In this document: in pieces, positions 8,142 through 15,517 of the stretch
Layout: every line of letters starts with the position of its first letter
Position numbering within the stretch: the first letter of the stretch is position 1
Origin: Lichenicoccus sp964235615
GTDB lineage: Bacteria; Pseudomonadota; Alphaproteobacteria; Acetobacterales; Acetobacteraceae
Reading direction: 5' to 3'
Length of the DNA stretch: 15,554 bases
NCBI GenBank assembly: GCA_964235615.1
Contig: CAXSEE010000094.1
Location: 1-15,554 of the forward strand
Notes under the pieces: model-generated
Database searches by the model: none
Told to the model about the DNA's origin: nothing
What the model saw: only the letters and a program-made list of their open reading frames with translations
Made by a program: the position numbers and the translations under genes

Positions 8142-9520
8142 GCCCGGAGGGTTCAGGCGGTCGTCTGAGCGGGAGTGCCAAAGCCGCGCTGCTGGATACC
8201 ATGCGGCGGGTGGCGCCCGCGAAAGATATCGGACCGGAACCGTTCGTCGCCGGAGGTGGCCGCGACATGTCGTTCGAGAGCATCCCGGCTTACCAGAACC
8301 TGCGCAGCCAGCGGGCGATGGCAGACGCCCTCGGCCTGCGCTTTCCGTTCTACCAGACGCATGACGTCCGGGCCGGAGCGCGCAGCGTCATCGACGGCAA
8401 GCGCGTCGTGAACTTCGCCTCGTACGATTATCTCGGTCTCAACGCCCATCCGGAGATCACCATTGCGGTCGCGGACGCCACTGCCGAATGGGGCACCAGC
8501 GTCTCGGCCAGTCGCATCACCGCCGGCGAGCGCGATTTCCACCGCGAGCTGGAACAGTCCCTCGCCGACATCTACGAGTCCGAGGCCGCGCTGGTCTTCG
8601 TCAGCGGCCACGCCACGGCGATCTCGACCATCGCGGCGCTGCTGGGACCCAAGGACCTGATCCTGCACGACGCGCTGATCCATAATTGCGTCGTGGTCGG
8701 CGCACAGCTCTGTGGCGCCACGCGGCGGTCGTTTCCCCATAACGACATGGCGGCACTTGCGGATATCCTTGCCGGCAGCCGCGAGCGGTTCGAACGCGTG
8801 CTTGTCGTTTCCGAAGGCCTTTACTCGATGGATGGCGACGGCCCTGATCTTGCGCGCCTCGTCGCCATCAAGGAGCAGTATGATTGCTGGCTGATGGTCG
8901 ACGATGCCCATGCGCTGGGTATTCTCGGGCAGACCGGCCGCGGCATTTCCGAGATGGCCGGCGTGGATCCCGGGCGCATCGATATCTGGCTCGGCACGCT
9001 GTCGAAAACACTGGTCAGTTGCGGCGGCTACGTCGCCGGCAGCCGCGCCCTGATCGACTACCTCAAGCTGACCGCCCCCGGCATGGTCTACAGCGTCGGG
9101 TTGCCGGCTCCCGCCGCCATCGCCGCGCTGACCGCGATCCGGCTGATGCTGCGCGAGCCGGAACGCGTGGCGCGGCTGCAGGCCAACGGCCGGCGCTTCC
9201 TTGCAGCCGCCCGCGCGGCCGGGCTCGATGTCGGCACCAGCTGGGGCTACGCGGTCATCCCGATCATTCTCGGCGACTCGCTCCGCACGATCACCCTCGC
9301 CGACCGGCTGCTCGGCCGCGGCTACAACGCGTTCCCGATCATCCCGCCCGGCGTGCCCGAACGGTCGGCCCGGCTGCGGTTCTTTATCTCGTCGGAACAC
9401 ACCGATGCCGAGCTCGACGGTGCGGTTGCCGCGATCTGCGAGGAGCTGGCGATCATTGCGGGGACCGGCACCATGCCGCGCGCCACGGCCAGACCGACCG
9501 TACCTGAGATCGTTTACTGA
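8138..9520 (+). CDS. PLP-dependent alpha-oxoamine synthase (8-amino-7-oxononanoate synthase / serine palmitoyltransferase-like)
   Basis: This 460-residue fold-type I PLP enzyme belongs to the family of AONS (BioF), Kbl, HemA and serine palmitoyltransferase. These condense an amino acid with an acyl thioester and lose CO2 to give a 2-amino-3-ketone. Visible landmarks are SYDYLGL (95-101), His182 in LIHN (the PLP-stacking histidine position), Asp255 and His258 in VDDAHALG, and GTLSK with Lys290 as Schiff-base lysine. A C-terminal RLRFFIS matches the family's Arg-containing strand. About 50 residues precede the usual core, so it is longer than BioF (about 390) and nearer serine palmitoyltransferase. 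The start is ATG 8138; the frame is open further upstream, but only as PKS overlap. Position directly after a PKS lacking a thioesterase suggests that it offloads the ACP-bound chain, as FUM8 does for fumonisin. The amino acid used cannot be read from the sequence. A biotin role is unlikely because no other bio genes are present. Confidence 0.9.
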   Translation: MSPEGSGGRLSGSAKAALLDTMRRVAPAKDIGPEPFVAGGGRDMSFESIPAYQNLRSQRAMADALGLRFPFYQTHDVRAGARSVIDGKRVVNFASYDYLGLNAHPEITIAVADATAEWGTSVSASRITAGERDFHRELEQSLADIYESEAALVFVSGHATAISTIAALLGPKDLILHDALIHNCVVVGAQLCGATRRSFPHNDMAALADILAGSRERFERVLVVSEGLYSMDGDGPDLARLVAIKEQYDCWLMVDDAHALGILGQTGRGISEMAGVDPGRIDIWLGTLSKTLVSCGGYVAGSRALIDYLKLTAPGMVYSVGLPAPAAIAALTAIRLMLREPERVARLQANGRRFLAAARAAGLDVGTSWGYAVIPIILGDSLRTITLADRLLGRGYNAFPIIPPGVPERSARLRFFISSEHTDAELDGAVAAICEELAIIAGTGTMPRATARPTVPEIVY

Positions 9521-9522
9521 GC

Positions 9523-10299
9523 GTGCCGGTGCCCGGCAACATCGTGATCACGGGTGCATCGAGCGGCATCGGCGCGGCACTCGCCAGGCTCTATGCCGGT
9601 CCTGGCGTCGCACTGGGCGTGGTCGGCCGGAACGCTGGCCGGCTTGGTATCGTTGGCGCGGACCTGCGTGCCGCCGGCGCCGAGGTGCACGAAGGCCTGT
9701 TCGACCTGCGCGATCGCCCGGCGGTGGCGGGCTATTTCGCCGACTTCGAGGCGCGCCATCCGATCGACCTGCTGGTCGTCAATGCCGGAGTTCTGGACGG
9801 CAGGCGGGCCGATGGTGCCCTGGAAACCGCGGATGCGGCGCGACAGGTCATCGACATCAACCTGCTCGGTGCGATCGATACGGTGCATGCGGTCCTGCCA
9901 GCCATGCTTGGGCGCGGAAGCGGGCACATCGTCCTGGTCAGCTCGCTCGCGGCACTGTCGCCGGTCACCGACGCACCTGCCTACAGCGCCAGCAAGGCCG
10001 GCCTGCTGGCCTACGGCAAGGCGCTGCGCGCGTCCCTGGCCGGGACCGGGGTGCATGTGTCGGTGGTCTGTCCGGGCTATGTCGCCAGCGCGATGACGGA
10101 CAGCCATATCGGCAAGCAGCCAGGCAAGATCAGTTCCGAGGCGGCGGCGCGGCTGATCGCCGACGGGATCGTGCGCCGGAAACAGGTGATCGGGTTTCCG
10201 CGCCTGCTCTACATGCTGGCGATGATCACGCCCTTCGTTCCGGAAGCGATCAACCGGCTGGCGACGAAGGACATACGCTTCCACGTGGCGCCGCGCTGA
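9523..10299 (+). CDS. Short-chain dehydrogenase/reductase, probable 3-keto reductase
   Basis: This is a 258-residue classical SDR. It has the Rossmann loop TGASSGIG (10-17), NAG (87-89), catalytic Ser140/Ser141, and YSASK with Tyr154 and Lys158. An Arg at 36 in VVGRNAGRL fits NADPH preference. The start is GTG 9523, 2 bases after the oxoamine synthase stop; GTG 9529 is an alternative and no strong ribosome site is visible, so coupling is likely. The C-terminus (about 225-245) is hydrophobic and proline-containing and could contact the membrane. In sphingoid-type pathways the product of the oxoamine synthase is reduced at C3 by exactly such an SDR (3-ketodihydrosphingosine reductase; Fum13 for fumonisin). 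That role is inferred from context. SDR membership is clear from sequence, but substrate is not. Confidence 0.88.
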   Translation: MPVPGNIVITGASSGIGAALARLYAGPGVALGVVGRNAGRLGIVGADLRAAGAEVHEGLFDLRDRPAVAGYFADFEARHPIDLLVVNAGVLDGRRADGALETADAARQVIDINLLGAIDTVHAVLPAMLGRGSGHIVLVSSLAALSPVTDAPAYSASKAGLLAYGKALRASLAGTGVHVSVVCPGYVASAMTDSHIGKQPGKISSEAAARLIADGIVRRKQVIGFPRLLYMLAMITPFVPEAINRLATKDIRFHVAPR

Positions 10300-10368
10300 T
10301 CGTTGCTGTATGATATTGATGCATCGGGCGTCAGGAAGTTTGCTGCCCTTCGAGCGTAGCCGCATTGA

Positions 10369-10438
10369 CCGTTGGACGTCGCCGGCTTGTTTGGGGGACC
10401 GTGTAGATGAGATAATCGAGGAAATCGGCCGTTGGACG
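10369..10438. repeat. Pair of 10-base direct repeats
   Basis: CCGTTGGACG occurs at 10369-10378 and again at 10429-10438, a period of exactly 60 bases. Its meaning is unknown. It could be chance, or a trace of duplication in the region past the PKS operon. Confidence 0.4.
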
Positions 10439-11229
10439 CTTGCTAAAGCCTGTTCTGTGCGACACGGTCGCCAACAGGCAGAAGGTCATGCGACATCAGG
10501 GCCTTACAGGGTTGAACAAGATCAACCTTCACACAGATTAAGGATGACCCAACAGACTTTGGAAAAAGTCTCAACGGCTTTCCTGGGATTACGTGCAGCG
10601 CGATGTGACACGCGAGAACTTCCGACGATGCGCAGCAGCCCGACATCGGGGACAAGTTACCGGTAAGGCTATCGCGACGTGATGCTTGTAAACGGCTCCC
10701 GTGACGTCCACATCTTCGACACGGTCGGGGGGCCAACCCGCGAATACTGACCCCCATCCCAGGTTCAATCTACAGGTTCGGCAAGTAATTCAGGACGGTT
10801 GCCACCGCCTTGAATCCCCCCGACCACCGCACAAGAAGTGCGATCACCTGCCTGACTGCATGCCCTCGCGGCTTGCCCATGTGGACACGCCCCGAGGCGC
10901 AGACCCTGCTGGAGGAGCCCTACGGCCCCGAAGGGCGCATGGCTGCTACGGGAGCCGCACAGCCAGTGTGACAGTCTGACCGACATCCTCACAAGCGAGA
11001 TGAGAGCCGCAGGTCGCTTGTTCTGCATGGTCGGAGGTACACGCCTGCATCGCGCGAGACGTTATTGCGTTTAGCCGAACGAGTGCCATCTGGAGGGGCT
11101 CGAAAAGGTGTGTGCGGCACGTACCGTGTGCTCATGGGCAGCCCGACCCGCTCAGGTGCCAGGCTGATACCCGGTTCGGCAAAATCGTGACGGAAGCTTT
11201 ATCATACGATCCGCCTCTACTTGCGTTAC

Positions 11230-11233
11230 AGGA
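11230..11233 (+). promoter_or_regulatory. Ribosome binding site of the desaturase gene
   Basis: AGGA ends 7 bases before GTG 11241. The in-frame ATG at 11250 would be 16 bases away, so this site favours GTG 11241 as the start. Confidence 0.5.
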
Positions 11234-11240
11234 ACCTTCC

Positions 11241-12396
11241 GTGTCGCGAATGTCCGATCCCATGCCATTGCCAACTGACCCGAACACCCGTCCCTCCGCC
11301 TGGCGCGCGATGGTGGCGCCTTATCTCAAACCGAACGGCTGGAAGGCCACCCTGCAGCTCTGCTCCACCGGATTGCCGTTCCTGCTGGTGATGGCGGCAA
11401 TCCTGACAGGAATCGCCGATGGGATCTGGTGGGTGATGCTGCTGGTGCCTTTGGCGGCGTTCCTCCTGGTGCGCCTGTTCATGTTTCAGCACGATTGCGG
11501 TCACGGGTCGTTCTTTCCGTCCAGGCTCGCCAACGACATGCTCGGCGCCGTCCTGGGCGTGCTGACGCTTACGCCATATCAGGCCTGGCGCGGCGACCAT
11601 GCGCTGCATCATGCCGGCGCCGGCAACCTGGACCGTCGCGGCATCGGCGACGTGACGACGCTGACGATCGAGGAATATCGCGCGCTACCGGCTCGAGGCC
11701 GGCTCGGCTACCGCCTCTACCGACATCCGCTAGTGCTCTTCGGTATTGGTCCGGCCTGGCAGTTCCTGATCAACCAGCGCATCCCGGTCGGCCATCCGCG
11801 AAAGCGCTGGCGCAGCTGGTTGAGCGTGCTCGGCACCAATGCGGGCCTTGTCGTCCTGCTGACGGTGCTGGCCATGACGCTCGGTCCGCTGCCGGTGCTG
11901 ACTGGCTGGCTGCCGGTAATCGTGCTCGCAGCGACGATCGGTATCTGGCTGTTCTACATCCAGCACCAGTTCGAGGACAGCTACTGGGCGCCGAAGTCGA
12001 ACTGGGATTTCCAAGCGGCCGCTCTGCAGGGCTCGTCCTTCTACGACCTGCCGCGGGTGTTGCACTGGCTTACCGGCAACATAGGCTTCCATCACATCCA
12101 TCATTTGTCGAGCCGGATCCCGAACTACCAGCTGCGTGCCTGTCACGAGGCCAACCCGTCGCTGCAGGACGTGCCCCACCTTTCACTCCTCGGCAGTCTG
12201 CGCTGTGCACGTCTGGCGCTGTGGGACAGCCAGAGCGGCAAGCTGGTCTCGTTCCGCAGCATGCGTCCGGTCCGGAACGGGGCGATAGGCGGGAATGGAA
12301 AAACCTGGTCAGCCAGCCTCCCCGGGAAGCATTACATTGATGTCCGTAGGCGCTCGTCCTCCACCGGAACAGCAGATAGCAGTGCTATTGGCACTC
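11241..12396 (+). CDS. Membrane fatty acid desaturase, 3' end disturbed
   Basis: This is an integral-membrane di-iron acyl-lipid or acyl-CoA desaturase of the FA_desaturase family, closest in feel to bacterial delta-12/omega-6 DesA-type enzymes. Numbered from GTG 11241, the three histidine boxes are present: HDCGH (84-88), HALHH (120-124) and HHIHH (284-288). A further His is in IQHQFED (242). Hydrophobic segments lie at about 43-80, 100-112, 164-176 and 201-240. The conserved C-terminus ends near KLVSFRSMRP (334-343, to about 12269), giving the family's usual length of about 340. No in-frame stop follows: the frame runs on with low-quality sequence into the N gap at 12397. A TAG in the +1 frame at 12286 would end the protein directly after the conserved part. 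A base insertion in GGGG (12279-12282), or an insertion element, may therefore have removed the stop. The catalytic core looks intact. It may act on membrane lipids; a link to the PKS product is speculative. Confidence 0.85.
12340..12396 (+). CDS. Possible 5' end of a gene cut by the assembly gap
   Basis: A frame opens at ATG 12340 (or 12295) and stays open to the first N. It reads MSVGARPPPEQQIAVLLAL as far as the gap. GGGAAG lies about 11 bases upstream. I do not recognise the product. Because the gap begins just here and short-read gaps often fall on repeated elements, it may be the start of a transposase. That is a guess, and the frame is too short to prove coding. Confidence 0.2.
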
Positions 12397-12496
12397 NNNN
12401 NNNNNNNNNNNNNNNNNNNNNNNNNNNNNNNNNNNNNNNNNNNNNNNNNNNNNNNNNNNNNNNNNNNNNNNNNNNNNNNNNNNNNNNNNNNNNNNN
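12397..12496. other. Assembly gap of 100 N
   Basis: There are exactly 100 consecutive N, the conventional filler for a scaffold gap of unknown length. Genes and distances across it cannot be trusted. The base order on either side may hide a missing repeat such as an insertion sequence. Confidence 0.99.
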
Positions 12497-12592
12497 CCAC
12501 CCCTATTCACAGTCGGGCTCTAAAACATCCCCAATCATGGCAGGGGCGGTGATCGGCCCTTGATCTGACTGACCGCCTGTAGCCAATGTTCG

Positions 12593-13483
12593 TCAGACGA
12601 CCATACCGAGTTCGCCTCGATATCGCTCGAAACAGGCCGCACCACACGAAAGCCGCATCAGCGCCCCTTCCGCGATCGCAGGCGCACGCCGCAGATCCTC
12701 CTCCACCAGCGGCACGATAACTTCAGCTATCCAGGCCTGCGAATGACGGATATCCAGCACCGCATGCACGTCGAAGTAATGCCGCTGCTTCGCCGGCACG
12801 CCTAGTCGCTTCAGGCCGGCTGCCACCATCGCCGCACGTGAGGGTGCCGTCAGTTCGATCACACCCAGCGCGCCCACGGCCTGAAAAGCTGTGTGGCGGT
12901 GAATCGCTAACCCGGCCATCGTATTGGCCAGGCACAGCGACTGCCAAACGGTCGTTTCGATCGCTGGCGACAACCCCAGCGCGTCGGCCAGCACCTCCAG
13001 CATCGGGCCGTGCATGCCGCGCGCCTGGCCGCACCCCATCTCGTCCCAGTAATTGCGCGCCATCTCCAGCTTCGCTCGTTGCGGCATGCGCAATTGCGTC
13101 AGGGCGGTTAGGTCGTCGAAGCCGGCCTCACCCGCTATCTCTTGGGTCAGGAACCAGCGCATTGCGTCCATCGGAGCATGCTGCGCCAGCCACGGGAACA
13201 GCGCGTCACCCTGCCCAGGTCCTTCGGTTTCCAGCGCGCTGAACCAAGACGCGAAGGTGGCCGCAGAACGTGGTGCACCGGCCGCCCGTTCGGCTACGGC
13301 CAGACGGGCCTGTTCGAGAAATACCTGCTCGTCTTCCAGCACCGCAGGAGCCAATTGCCATGCATCCTCGGCAAGGCGGGGCATCATGCGTAGGCGATTG
13401 AGTATTGCCAGGCTGCGGTGCAGGCGATCGTGCTGCCCGTCCTGCGCGAGGCGAAAATCACCCTCGGGCATCGCGCCCCCCAT
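12593..13483 (-). CDS. Haem-oxygenase-like di-iron oxidase (iron-containing redox enzyme family)
   Basis: This 296-residue, mostly helical protein fits the haem-oxygenase-like di-iron oxidase (HDO) superfamily, whose members include UndA, BesC, CADD and the N-oxygenase half of SznF. Visible candidate ligands are Glu115 or Glu119 in QEIAGE, Glu148 and His158 (E-x9-H in the helix after NYWDEMG), and the closing helix HxxxDxxH with His240, Asp244 and His247. Glu210 may be another ligand. The complete set suggests an active O2-using enzyme (N-oxygenation, oxidative decarboxylation or C-C cleavage); the reaction cannot be told. The start is ATG 13483; ATG 13471 is an alternative preceded by a G-run. 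Both overlap the end of the methyltransferase gene upstream, so the two are probably co-transcribed and translationally coupled. Together with the methyltransferase and the divergent ATP-grasp gene it looks like part of a small biosynthetic unit. Confidence 0.75.
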   Translation of the reverse strand: MGGAMPEGDFRLAQDGQHDRLHRSLAILNRLRMMPRLAEDAWQLAPAVLEDEQVFLEQARLAVAERAAGAPRSAATFASWFSALETEGPGQGDALFPWLAQHAPMDAMRWFLTQEIAGEAGFDDLTALTQLRMPQRAKLEMARNYWDEMGCGQARGMHGPMLEVLADALGLSPAIETTVWQSLCLANTMAGLAIHRHTAFQAVGALGVIELTAPSRAAMVAAGLKRLGVPAKQRHYFDVHAVLDIRHSQAWIAEVIVPLVEEDLRRAPAIAEGALMRLSCGAACFERYRGELGMVV

Positions 13484-14432
13484 TGGCTGAACCGGAGTTC
13501 GGTCGCGTCGCTACCAGCCAGAGAACCGCGATGCGATCGGCGGCGCTCATCGGCCCGCCAAGCTCCAATTCCTCACCAAATACATCCGGGTCGATCTCCT
13601 CGGCGCGCCACGCGAACCCCGCGCGGTCCAGCAGAGCGCCGGCCTGTTCGATGAACGCATTCGCCCCGCCAACGATCCCTACGCCCGTGTAGAGAAGCAG
13701 TGTTCCACCTGGCGATAGGCGCGGTATCGCCTCAGCCACGATCCGCAGCGACAAACCTTCACCCAGCGCCCCGCCGCCATGGCGATAGGCGCGACCGAGC
13801 GCGTCGAACATGTAGGGCGGGTTGGCAGCGATCAGATCGAACGTGCCGGATAGTCCGGTGAGCACGTCGCTATGAACGACTGCCACCGCGCCCACGCCGC
13901 CGATCCGCGCGTTGATCCGCGCCAGCCGCAAGGCCTCCAGATTGATGTCGGCCAGGATCACCTCGCACGTTGGATAATGCCGCGCGATCAGGATGCCGCC
14001 TGTGCCCGCGCCGCAGCCTATGTCTACAGCGCGAAGCGGCGGCCGAACAAGCGGCAGGCTGGCCGCCAGCGCGCGCCCGAACCGGTAGGTATCAGGGCCG
14101 AAGAAAACCGATGCAGGGTCGCTGGTTGGGTAGGCGGAATGCAGGAAGCCGAGGCCGGCCAGCGTGGATACGCGGTAGCGGCTGCGCCACATCGCCCCTA
14201 AGCGTTCCAGCGCGCCCCCATCCCGTGCCTGCCGGAACAGGCGTCCCGGCAGCAACTCCGCGCGAAAAGGACGGCTCCAGCCAAAAACGCCCGCCAAATC
14301 ATGCGCTTCAGCATTTTGCGGCCGGGCATTAACCCGCCGGTACGTTTCTGGCGTTGGTGTCACGAAGCAATAGCCAGTGGCAATCAACGCACGTGCAAAA
14401 CACTCCAGGCGGTCGTCCATTCCCAGCGGCAC
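13458..14432 (-). CDS. Class I SAM-dependent methyltransferase with NPPY motif
   Basis: This is about 324 residues from GTG 14432. Motif I is DIGCGAGTGG (137-146), an acidic Asp follows in ILADIN, and the catalytic NPPY lies at 204-207. NPPY is typical of enzymes that methylate amide or exocyclic nitrogen (PrmC, RsmC/RlmG, N6-adenine types), so this is a MTS/PrmC-like fold, but the N-terminal half (with FFGPDTYRF, 110-118) is not that of PrmC. The target is unknown: protein, RNA or a small molecule. An AGGAG on the minus strand (14449 to 14445) favours GTG 14432 with 12-base spacing; ATG 14420 is the alternative. The frame is open further upstream to 14612, but that part is Arg/Pro-rich and lies over the ATP-grasp gene. 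Its stop lies 26 bases inside the di-iron oxidase gene, which indicates a coupled pair. Confidence 0.8.
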   Translation of the reverse strand: MPLGMDDRLECFARALIATGYCFVTPTPETYRRVNARPQNAEAHDLAGVFGWSRPFRAELLPGRLFRQARDGGALERLGAMWRSRYRVSTLAGLGFLHSAYPTSDPASVFFGPDTYRFGRALAASLPLVRPPLRAVDIGCGAGTGGILIARHYPTCEVILADINLEALRLARINARIGGVGAVAVVHSDVLTGLSGTFDLIAANPPYMFDALGRAYRHGGGALGEGLSLRIVAEAIPRLSPGGTLLLYTGVGIVGGANAFIEQAGALLDRAGFAWRAEEIDPDVFGEELELGGPMSAADRIAVLWLVATRPNSGSANGGRDARG

Positions 14433-15517
14433 GAAAACTCGAGTCTCCTGTAGCAAAGCCGCAACGCCCCCTGCGCGCCCCCGGTTCCGGCGCGGCCGAG
14501 GCCTCGCTTCAGGTTGGCAAGATCGAGCGCCTGCCGAAATGGCTCCTGTGCATGCCCCTTGTCGCGCAATGGTTCTGGCTGGGCTTGCGATACCGCAGCC
14601 TGACCCTGCCATCGCTAGTCAACCCGGCAATCGACACGGGTGGCCTGGCCGGGGAGTCCAAAGGCGACTGTCTGTCCTTGATCGCATCCCAACACGCCAC
14701 TTGGGTGGCGAGCACCCATCCAGTGCCGCCAGGCAAGCGTGCCGACGACGAACGCCGCGCGGCGGACCTGACATTCCCGCTAATCGCCAAGCCGGACATC
14801 GGATGGTGCGGCTACGGCGTACGGCGCATCGACACGCCCGACGACCTCCAGGCCTATGCCGCCGAATTCCCCGCTGACGCGACATATCTTTTGCAGGAAT
14901 TCATCGCCGGCCCCCTGGAAGGCGGCCTATTCTACATCCGTCATCCGGACGACGGTCACGGTCGCCTGGTCGCCATCGCCGTTCGGCACCAGCCGCAGGT
15001 GACCGGCGACGGGGTCAGCAGCGTCGCCGACCTGGCGCAACGCGATCCACGTCTCGCCGGCAAGCCCGTCCCGCCGACACTGAGCGCCCGCATTCCGAAA
15101 CCCGGCGAGACCGTGCTGCTGACCACTGTCGCATCCTTGCGTGTAGGCGGCCGTTACGAGGATGGCTCTCACTTGCATACCGCCGAGCTGGAAGCCCGTA
15201 TCGACGCCATCGCGCGATCGATGGGCGGCTTTTACTTCGGCCGTTTCGATATCCGCTGCACCGGCGCCCCCGCGCTTCAGGCCGGAGACTTCCAGATCAT
15301 CGAGGTGAACGGCGCCGGCTCAGAAGCGATACAGTTCTGGGATCCCAGCCTGAGCCTGTTCAAAGCCTATAGCGGCGTATTCCGCAAACAGGCCGAGCTG
15401 TTCGAGTTGGCTGCGGTCTTCCGCAAGAGAGGCCAAAGGCCGGTAGGCGTTGTCGCCCTGTCGAAAGCCTGGCTGGCCCAGCAACGCCTGATCCGCCAAT
15501 ACCCTGAGTCGAACTGA
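14393..15517 (+). CDS. ATP-grasp protein, D-alanine-D-alanine ligase-like
   Basis: This is an ATP-dependent carboxylate-amine/thiol ligase of the ATP-grasp fold. Numbered from GTG 14393, Lys133 in LIAKPD and Glu169 in LLQEF fit nucleotide binding. Asp286 in FGRFDIR and Glu304/Asn306 in IIEVNG are the Mg ligands of the C-terminal lobe, so it should be active. Such enzymes join a carboxylate to an amine through an acyl-phosphate; the substrate is unknown, and this is not the cell-wall Ddl, whose N-terminal lobe differs. The start is uncertain: no ATG occurs before codon 54 of this reading (14552), while conserved-looking sequence begins near RLPKW (about 14528). TTG 14354, GTG 14357 and GTG 14393 are open, and CTG 14531 is possible. 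It is transcribed divergently from the methyltransferase and their 5' ends abut or overlap, so the two sides probably share a control region within 14390-14530. Confidence 0.78.
   Translation: MQNTPGGRPFPAARKLESPVAKPQRPLRAPGSGAAEASLQVGKIERLPKWLLCMPLVAQWFWLGLRYRSLTLPSLVNPAIDTGGLAGESKGDCLSLIASQHATWVASTHPVPPGKRADDERRAADLTFPLIAKPDIGWCGYGVRRIDTPDDLQAYAAEFPADATYLLQEFIAGPLEGGLFYIRHPDDGHGRLVAIAVRHQPQVTGDGVSSVADLAQRDPRLAGKPVPPTLSARIPKPGETVLLTTVASLRVGGRYEDGSHLHTAELEARIDAIARSMGGFYFGRFDIRCTGAPALQAGDFQIIEVNGAGSEAIQFWDPSLSLFKAYSGVFRKQAELFELAAVFRKRGQRPVGVVALSKAWLAQQRLIRQYPESN
14445..14449 (-). promoter_or_regulatory. Ribosome binding site of the methyltransferase gene
   Basis: CTCCT on the plus strand is AGGAG on the minus strand, 12 bases before GTG 14432 and 24 before ATG 14420. 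It argues for the GTG start. Confidence 0.4.

Larger units (their letters stand above)
10300..11240. other. Long stretch without a recognisable gene
   Basis: This is about 940 bases between the SDR and the desaturase. Three short frames exist (10310-10666 plus, 10443-10757 minus, 10765-11028 minus), but none shows a domain and two of them overlap. Codon use is mixed. A 10-base direct repeat, CCGTTGGACG, occurs at 10369-10378 and 10429-10438, exactly 60 bases apart. A small perfect hairpin, GCCC-CGAA-GGGC, lies at 10925-10936 with no T-tract. I see no terminator after the SDR and no tRNA. The stretch may hold remnants of decayed mobile or transferred DNA. The promoter of the desaturase should lie in its last part; TATCAT at 11200-11205 is a possible -10, but no good -35 is present. 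Confidence 0.5.

Noticed and set aside
8138..9520. Assignment as bioF of biotin synthesis
   Set aside because: No other biotin gene is in the window, the protein is longer than BioF, and the partner is a PKS without thioesterase.
9201..10313. 370-codon frame across the oxoamine synthase and SDR
   Set aside because: It is an out-of-frame shadow. The SDR with its TGASSGIG and YSASK motifs lies in the other frame.
14433..14612. N-terminal extension of the methyltransferase frame to 14612
   Set aside because: It is Arg/Pro/Gly-rich, has no conserved look, and would cover the start of the divergent ATP-grasp gene.
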